Shown here: positions 40,608-44,997 of the stretch, piece after piece
Layout of the letters: each line of letters begins with the position of its first letter
Position numbering within the stretch: position 1 is the first letter of the stretch
From: Coprobacter sp.
GTDB taxonomy: Bacteria > Bacteroidota > Bacteroidia > Bacteroidales > Coprobacteraceae
Direction of reading: 5' to 3'
DNA length: 44,997 bases
Assembly (NCBI GenBank): GCA_022511245.1
Contig: JAFLRV010000002.1
Span: 1 to 44,997 of the forward strand
Position numbers and translations under genes: made by a program
Notes under the pieces: generated by a model
What the model was told of the DNA's origin: nothing
The model's database searches: none
The model's input: only the letters and a program-made list of their open reading frames with translations

Positions 40608-41087
40608 ATGAAAATACGCACAGGATTCGGATTCGATGTACACCGGCTGACCGAAGGCCGGGAACTGTGGCTGGGCGGCATCCGTCTTGACCACACGAAA
40701 GGACTGCTGGGTCACTCCGATGCCGACGTACTGATTCATGCCCTGTGCGATGCCCTGCTGGGAGCCGCCAACCTGCGGGATATCGGCTACCATTTCCCCG
40801 ACACCGCCGGCGAATACAAAAACATCGACAGCAAAATACTGCTCCGCCGGACCATGACCCTCCTCCGGGAAAAAGGATACGAACTGGGAAATGCCGACAT
40901 CACCGTATGCGCCGAACGGCCCAGACTCAACCCGCATATCCCCCGCATGCAGGAGACACTGGCCCAAGTCATGGACACCGATACCGACAACATATCGATA
41001 AAGGCCACCACCACCGAAAAACTGGGATTCACCGGACGGGAAGAAGGAATCGCCGCCTACGCCGCCGTACTCATTGTAAAACCCTGA
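40608..41087 (+). CDS. ispF: 2-C-methyl-D-erythritol 2,4-cyclodiphosphate synthase
   Basis: RTGFGFDVHRLTEGRELWLGGI; GHSDADVLIHALCDALLGAANLRDIGYHFPD. Confidence 0.96.
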   Translation: MKIRTGFGFDVHRLTEGRELWLGGIRLDHTKGLLGHSDADVLIHALCDALLGAANLRDIGYHFPDTAGEYKNIDSKILLRRTMTLLREKGYELGNADITVCAERPRLNPHIPRMQETLAQVMDTDTDNISIKATTTEKLGFTGREEGIAAYAAVLIVKP

Positions 41088-41127
41088 CGGTTGACCGGCC
41101 CGCTCCCCCGCACACTGTTCCGCAAGA

Positions 41128-41211
41128 TATCAACAGCCGCATGCCCGGTTGTTGACAACTGCGTTGATATGCCCCCTTTCCACCTCCGGTTATCAACAAC
41201 CCTTGTTGACA
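41128..41211. repeat. Cluster of five TGTTGAYA-type motifs in mixed orientation
   Basis: 41128 TATCAACA, 41150 TGTTGACA, 41162 CGTTGATA, 41191 TATCAACA, 41204 TGTTGACA. Confidence 0.7.
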
Positions 41212-41351
41212 GATGCACCAAAGAAACACACACCTCGTTTATTTACAACCGATTAGGATATAAACATCTGTTCATATCCGGCGGAAGGGCGGGAAAATGC
41301 CGTCCCGACGCCGAAAGCCCCCTATTTATTCAAAAAAATTAATCCGGAAAT

Positions 41352-41384
41352 TTTGCTGCAATCATAGAATAAATTATACCTTTG
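41352..41384 (+). promoter_or_regulatory. mdh promoter
   Basis: TTTG-N21-TACCTTTG. Confidence 0.7.
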
Positions 41385-41425
41385 TACAAGTGAAAAAGTT
41401 ATATAACAAATAAAAAATATTCATT

Positions 41426-42367
41426 ATGTCAAAAGTAACTGTCGTAGGCGCAGGAAATGTAGGCGCAACCTGTGCAAATGTATTGGCATTCAAAGAAGTT
41501 GCCGATGAAATCGTAGTGTTGGACATCAAACAGGGTGTATCGGAAGGCAAAGCCCTCGATATGATGCAGACCGCCGCCCTGCTGGGATTCGATTCGAAAA
41601 TAACCGGAGTAACCAACGATTACGAAAAAACCGCCGGTTCCGATGTAGTCGTTATCACGTCGGGAATCCCCCGCAAACCGGGTATGACACGGGAAGAGCT
41701 GATTGGCGTGAACGCCGGTATCGTGAAATCGGTGGCCGAAAACATTCTGGCCCACTCGCCCAACGCCATCATCGTATGTGTGAGCAACCCGATGGACACC
41801 ATGACATACTTAATCAAGAAAGCCACCAACCTGCCCAAAAACCGCATCATCGGTATGGGAGGCGCACTGGACAGCTCCCGCTTCAAATGCTACCTGAGCC
41901 AGGCTCTCGAAGCCAACCCCAACGAAGTGGAAGGCGTTGTTATCGGCGGACACGGTGACACCACCATGATTCCGTTGACCCGTCTGGCTACCTACAAAGG
42001 AGTTCCCGTTTCCCAGTGGCTGGATGCCGAAACGCTGGCCAAAGTGGCAGCCGACACGATGGTAGGCGGTGCTACCCTGACCGGTCTGCTCGGAACTTCG
42101 GCCTGGTATGCTCCCGGTGCCGCTGCCGCATTCGTTGTGGAATCGATTATCCACGACCAGAAAAAACTCGTTCCCTGCAGCGTATATCTGGAAGGCGAAT
42201 ACGGCCAGTCCGACATCTGCATCGGCGTACCCGTTATTCTTGGCCGCACCGGCTGGGAAAAAGTGGTCGATTTCAAACTCAACGCCGAAGAACAGGCCGC
42301 TTTCGAAAAGAGCGCCGAAGCCGTTCGCAAAACCAACAGCGTATTGACCGAAATCAATGCACTTTGA
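41426..42367 (+). CDS. mdh: Malate dehydrogenase
   Basis: KVTVVGAGNVGATCANVLAFKEVADEIVVLDI; VCVSNPMDTMTYL; GGHGDTTMIPL. Confidence 0.95.
   Translation: MSKVTVVGAGNVGATCANVLAFKEVADEIVVLDIKQGVSEGKALDMMQTAALLGFDSKITGVTNDYEKTAGSDVVVITSGIPRKPGMTREELIGVNAGIVKSVAENILAHSPNAIIVCVSNPMDTMTYLIKKATNLPKNRIIGMGGALDSSRFKCYLSQALEANPNEVEGVVIGGHGDTTMIPLTRLATYKGVPVSQWLDAETLAKVAADTMVGGATLTGLLGTSAWYAPGAAAAFVVESIIHDQKKLVPCSVYLEGEYGQSDICIGVPVILGRTGWEKVVDFKLNAEEQAAFEKSAEAVRKTNSVLTEINAL
42302..42367 (+). repeat. Left copy of 66-bp direct repeat (3' end of mdh including stop)
   Basis: 65/66 identical to 44067-44132. Confidence 0.97.
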
Positions 42368-42404
42368 TATAGAAGCCCGAAAAAAGACTTCTGGATATAA
42401 ACGT

Positions 42405-42437
42405 GAACCCTAAAGTTTAGGCTTTAGGGTTCTTTTC
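42405..42437 (+). terminator. Terminator after mdh
   Basis: GAACCCTAAAG-TTTAGG-CTTTAGGGTTC followed by TTTT. Confidence 0.8.
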
Positions 42438-42526
42438 TTTGGAAAACATTCCGGACACGCCGCAACATAAGAAAAAAAGCTCCTCTCCCCCTGTTAATAC
42501 TCAATTTTTTGTAATATCCGACATTA

Positions 42527-42577
42527 TAATCGCAAAAATTTGTATTTTTACTCCCGTTTAATCGCAATTATTTGTAT
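42527..42577. repeat. Tandem 19-bp operator-like sites TAATCGCAAWWATTTGTAT (42527-42545 and 42559-42577)
   Basis: 17/19 identical, 32-bp periodicity; the second copy overlaps the Fic ATG at 42576. Confidence 0.85.
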
Positions 42578-44063
42578 GGCAGTAAAAATCGATTTCCAAA
42601 AAGAAATTATATTCGGCTCCTCAGACCCGAATATTTCCCGGATTATTACCCAAAAAGAAAAAAACGGATTGTTACGAAAAGTAGCCCCCCGTATTTACAC
42701 AACAAACCTTTCAGACAGCCTTGAGAATATTGTGAGACGCAATCTCATGGATATTTTGGTTTACAGATATCCGGAAGCAGTCATCAGCCACCGCAGTGCA
42801 AAAGAAATGCGACCGACAGCTACCGGAGACTTTTTCCTGACCACCACAACCACAAGACGGGTTACCGATTTGCCGGGCATTGTTCTGAATTTTACCAAAG
42901 GTCCCAAAGCTTCTTCCCATGACATTCCGTTTATGGGGATACACATATCCGGAGAGTACCGGTATATGCTGGAAAATATGCAAATATCACGAAAATCGGG
43001 GGATGAATCCCGTGTGTTGCCTATAAATGTCATTGAAAACAAACTGGAACAAATCCTGCTGACAGGCGGAGAAATACGTCTGAACCAATATCGGGATGAA
43101 CTAAGAACCATTTCCGAAGAATTGGGCATGTCTGCCGAGTTTGCCAAAATCAACAGCATCATATCCGCCCTTCTTTCAACTCACGATGTCCGGATTTTAA
43201 AAACGGAATCAGCAAAAGCGATAGCTGCCGGAAACCCGTTCGATTCTTCTCGAATCGAGCTTTTCGAATTATTGTTCGATGAGATAAAAGACCGGTATTT
43301 TATCATCCGAAACAACCGCAACACGGATGAAGAGTCATTTCGGTTGTTTTCTTTCTTCGAAAGCTATTTTTCAAACTATATCGAAGGAACCGAATTCGAA
43401 GTGGAAGAAGCAAAAGCTATCGTGGATTCCGGCATTCCCATGCCCCGTCGGGACGAAGATTCACACGATATTCTCGGCACATTCAAAGTACTTTCGAACC
43501 GGGCCGAAATGAATCGGATTCCGTCTTCTCCCGAAGAGTTGTTTTCCATTCTGAGCCATCGTCACGCCATATTGCTTGAAGGCAGAGCAAACATGAATCC
43601 CGGCATATTTAAAACCCAAAATAATCGGGCCGGACAGACGGAATTTGTCGATTACCGATTAGTCAAAGGGACACTGTCGCAGGCATTCAAATATTACGCT
43701 GCACTGACCGACCCTTTTGCAAAAGCCATATTCATGATGTTTATCATAAGTGAGATTCACCCGTTCAATGACGGTAACGGGCGCATAGCACGAGTTATGA
43801 TGAATGCCGAACTGGTACGGGCCAATCAATCCCGAATTATTGTGCCTACCGTTTTTCGGGAAGATTATATCCTCGCCTTAAGACGACTGACCCGCCACAA
43901 AGATGCATCGGTATATATCAATGTCATGACAAAACTTCATCAGTTCAGCGACAATCTCTACGGTACCGATTTTACAGAACTGAAAAACTACCTTGCGGCC
44001 TGTAATGCTTACGAAGAACCTTCGCAGGCCAAACTGCAAATCATAAACCGCTCTATAACGTAA
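42576..44063 (+). CDS. Fic-domain protein (class II, SNYIEG inhibitory motif) with AbiEi-like winged-helix N-terminus
   Basis: HPFNDGNGRIAR Fic motif; SNYIEG matches (S/T)xxxE(G/N). N-terminal SRIITQKEKNGLLRKVAPRIYTTN...EAVISHRSA resembles AbiEi-type wHTH. Start placed at MAVKIDF. Confidence 0.88.
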   Translation: MAVKIDFQKEIIFGSSDPNISRIITQKEKNGLLRKVAPRIYTTNLSDSLENIVRRNLMDILVYRYPEAVISHRSAKEMRPTATGDFFLTTTTTRRVTDLPGIVLNFTKGPKASSHDIPFMGIHISGEYRYMLENMQISRKSGDESRVLPINVIENKLEQILLTGGEIRLNQYRDELRTISEELGMSAEFAKINSIISALLSTHDVRILKTESAKAIAAGNPFDSSRIELFELLFDEIKDRYFIIRNNRNTDEESFRLFSFFESYFSNYIEGTEFEVEEAKAIVDSGIPMPRRDEDSHDILGTFKVLSNRAEMNRIPSSPEELFSILSHRHAILLEGRANMNPGIFKTQNNRAGQTEFVDYRLVKGTLSQAFKYYAALTDPFAKAIFMMFIISEIHPFNDGNGRIARVMMNAELVRANQSRIIVPTVFREDYILALRRLTRHKDASVYINVMTKLHQFSDNLYGTDFTELKNYLAACNAYEEPSQAKLQIINRSIT

Positions 44064-44066
44064 CCA

Positions 44067-44132
44067 TTCGAAAAGAGCGCCGAAGCCGTTCGCAAGACCA
44101 ACAGCGTATTGACCGAAATCAATGCACTTTGA
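44067..44132 (+). repeat. Right copy of 66-bp direct repeat (detached mdh 3' end)
   Basis: ttcgaaaagagcgccgaagccgttcgcaagaccaacagcgtattgaccgaaatcaatgcactttga; one synonymous difference (AAA/AAG) from mdh. Confidence 0.97.
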
Positions 44133-44153
44133 GAATACAAACCTATTTAAAAT

Positions 44154-44190
44154 AAAGAGGGAGACTAAAAAAGTCTCCCTCTTTGTTTTT
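44154..44190 (+). terminator. Terminator downstream of the right repeat (possibly the ancestral mdh terminator)
   Basis: AAAGAGGGAGACT-AAAAA-AGTCTCCCTCTTT followed by a T-rich tract. Confidence 0.85.
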
Positions 44191-44289
44191 GTTATTCAAT
44201 ATGTTAAAATAGCATCTAATTTTTTATCCGTCAATCGAATTAATCATGAAAAAATTTACCTTTAATAAGTGCCAGTGATAAAATTTACT

Positions 44290-44297
44290 TATCTTTG
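44290..44297 (+). promoter_or_regulatory. Putative -7 element TATCTTTG upstream of the long leader
   Basis: TAnnTTTG match; weak -33. Confidence 0.4.
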
Positions 44298-44638
44298 CCT
44301 CGTCTAAGCGGAAGAAAAATGCCGCAAGACCAAGAAGGCATTAGCAAAATCCAGCCCCAGAAATCCGGCCAAGATTAAGGAAGTGGAGAGACTGATGCTC
44401 ACTTTTGCTTTTGTATACTTATAACATGTCATAAGTAATACGAGGCAAGGCGTGAGAATTTGTTTTCATCAGCCCATTCTTTCGTAGGTTTCCTTGGCCG
44501 GAAGCCGACCCGAAGGAATTTTTTTCTTTTTGTCGGTTTTGCCTCTGGGGTAATGGACGTGAGCTAACAAGTCTCGCGTCTTCTTGTTTTATAAACTTTA
44601 TTGCCGAGTTGGCGAGACTTGCAAGCACAAGGAGAAAA
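44298..44638 (+). other. Unexplained leader region with several complementary segments
   Basis: No convincing ORF on the plus strand; complementary pairs 44295-44303/44440-44448, 44364-44373/44493-44502, 44556-44563/44573-44580 and 44568-44577/44612-44621. Confidence 0.4.
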
Positions 44639-44997
44639 ATGAAAAAAAATTTACTTTTATCGTTGATTTTATTCGCTTTATTAATAATTGGACTGGGAGG
44701 ATGTAATTCTCATAATAGCAAAAATCAAGTCGAATATATTCCTGTTCAAGAAAATAAAGGCGACAAATGGGGCATGATAGGTCCCGACGGAAAAATGCTT
44801 TTTGAAAATGAATTCGAAAATGCACCGTCTGTGGTTGTAAATGGCGTGTTTTTTGTCGAAGAAAACAAAGGTATCTCCCTTTATAAGGCTGACAAAAAAC
44901 CGCAACTTATTCCCGGATGTGAAGATTTGATAGCCACAGGCTATCATACTGAAGGATTTATTCCTATTGTAAGAAAAGATGAAAGAATCTCGTTATT
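44639..44997 (+). CDS. WG-repeat lipoprotein, truncated by window end
   Basis: Translated by hand: MKKNLLLSLILFALLIIGLGGCNSHNSKNQVEYIPVQENKGDKWGMIGPDGKMLFENEFENAP... with lipobox GLGGC, WG-type repeat and AGGAG upstream. Missing from the ORF track because it runs off the end. Confidence 0.8.
   Translation, partial: MKKNLLLSLILFALLIIGLGGCNSHNSKNQVEYIPVQENKGDKWGMIGPDGKMLFENEFENAPSVVVNGVFFVEENKGISLYKADKKPQLIPGCEDLIATGYHTEGFIPIVRKDERISL

Larger units (their letters stand above)
42368..44066 (+). mobile_element. Putative inserted module (Fic gene plus regulatory region) bracketed by the 66-bp direct repeat
   Basis: Sequence between the two mdh-3'-end copies contains one complete gene, its upstream region and a terminator. 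No integrase or transposase is visible. Confidence 0.55.

Noticed and set aside
44419-44628. 69-aa minus-strand ORF MLASLANSAIKFIKQEDARLVSSRP...
   Set aside because: Lies antisense within the structured leader region, no recognisable domain; better treated as part of the possible RNA/repeat region.
1-44997. CRISPR array, prophage, transposase or integrase
   Set aside because: No spaced repeat array and no phage/transposase/integrase domains recognised in the supplied ORFs.

Overview
Window from a Bacteroidales-type genome. The evidence is Bacteroidetes promoter signals (TTTG-N19-21-TAnnTTTG), the T9SS genes porU/porV, and a Mfa/Fim-type fimbrial operon. Left to right it contains: a 5'-truncated tRNA-Leu(UAA); a seven-gene minus-strand fimbrial operon (DUF3575, DUF3868/OmpA-like, Mfa1-like, FimB/Mfa2-like, and three large lipoproteins that may be tip or accessory subunits) with a G10 tract and a repeat-containing leader upstream; a SPOR-domain lipoprotein; a complete trpBEGDCFA operon preceded by a Trp-Trp-Trp leader peptide and attenuator; an ECF sigma/TonB-like/VWA locus with two matching divergent promoter motifs; AI-2E-family permease, RadC, GT2, acyltransferase, queC, efp, rpmH, an AddA/RecB-like helicase-nuclease, SUI1, FAH-family protein, porU, porV, ispF and mdh. 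At the right end is a Fic gene with an AbiEi-like N-terminus, bracketed by a 66-bp direct repeat of the mdh 3' end, and then a structured leader before a truncated WG-repeat lipoprotein. The strongest hunt items are: (1) the Fic module inserted at the mdh 3' end with 66-bp flanking repeats and duplicated 19-bp operator-like sites; (2) the trp leader peptide and attenuator; (3) the paired ECF promoter motif; (4) the G10 tract, uORF and repeats in front of the fimbrial operon; (5) the leader with competing stems upstream of the WG-repeat lipoprotein. All calls are by eye; no homology search or folding software was run.
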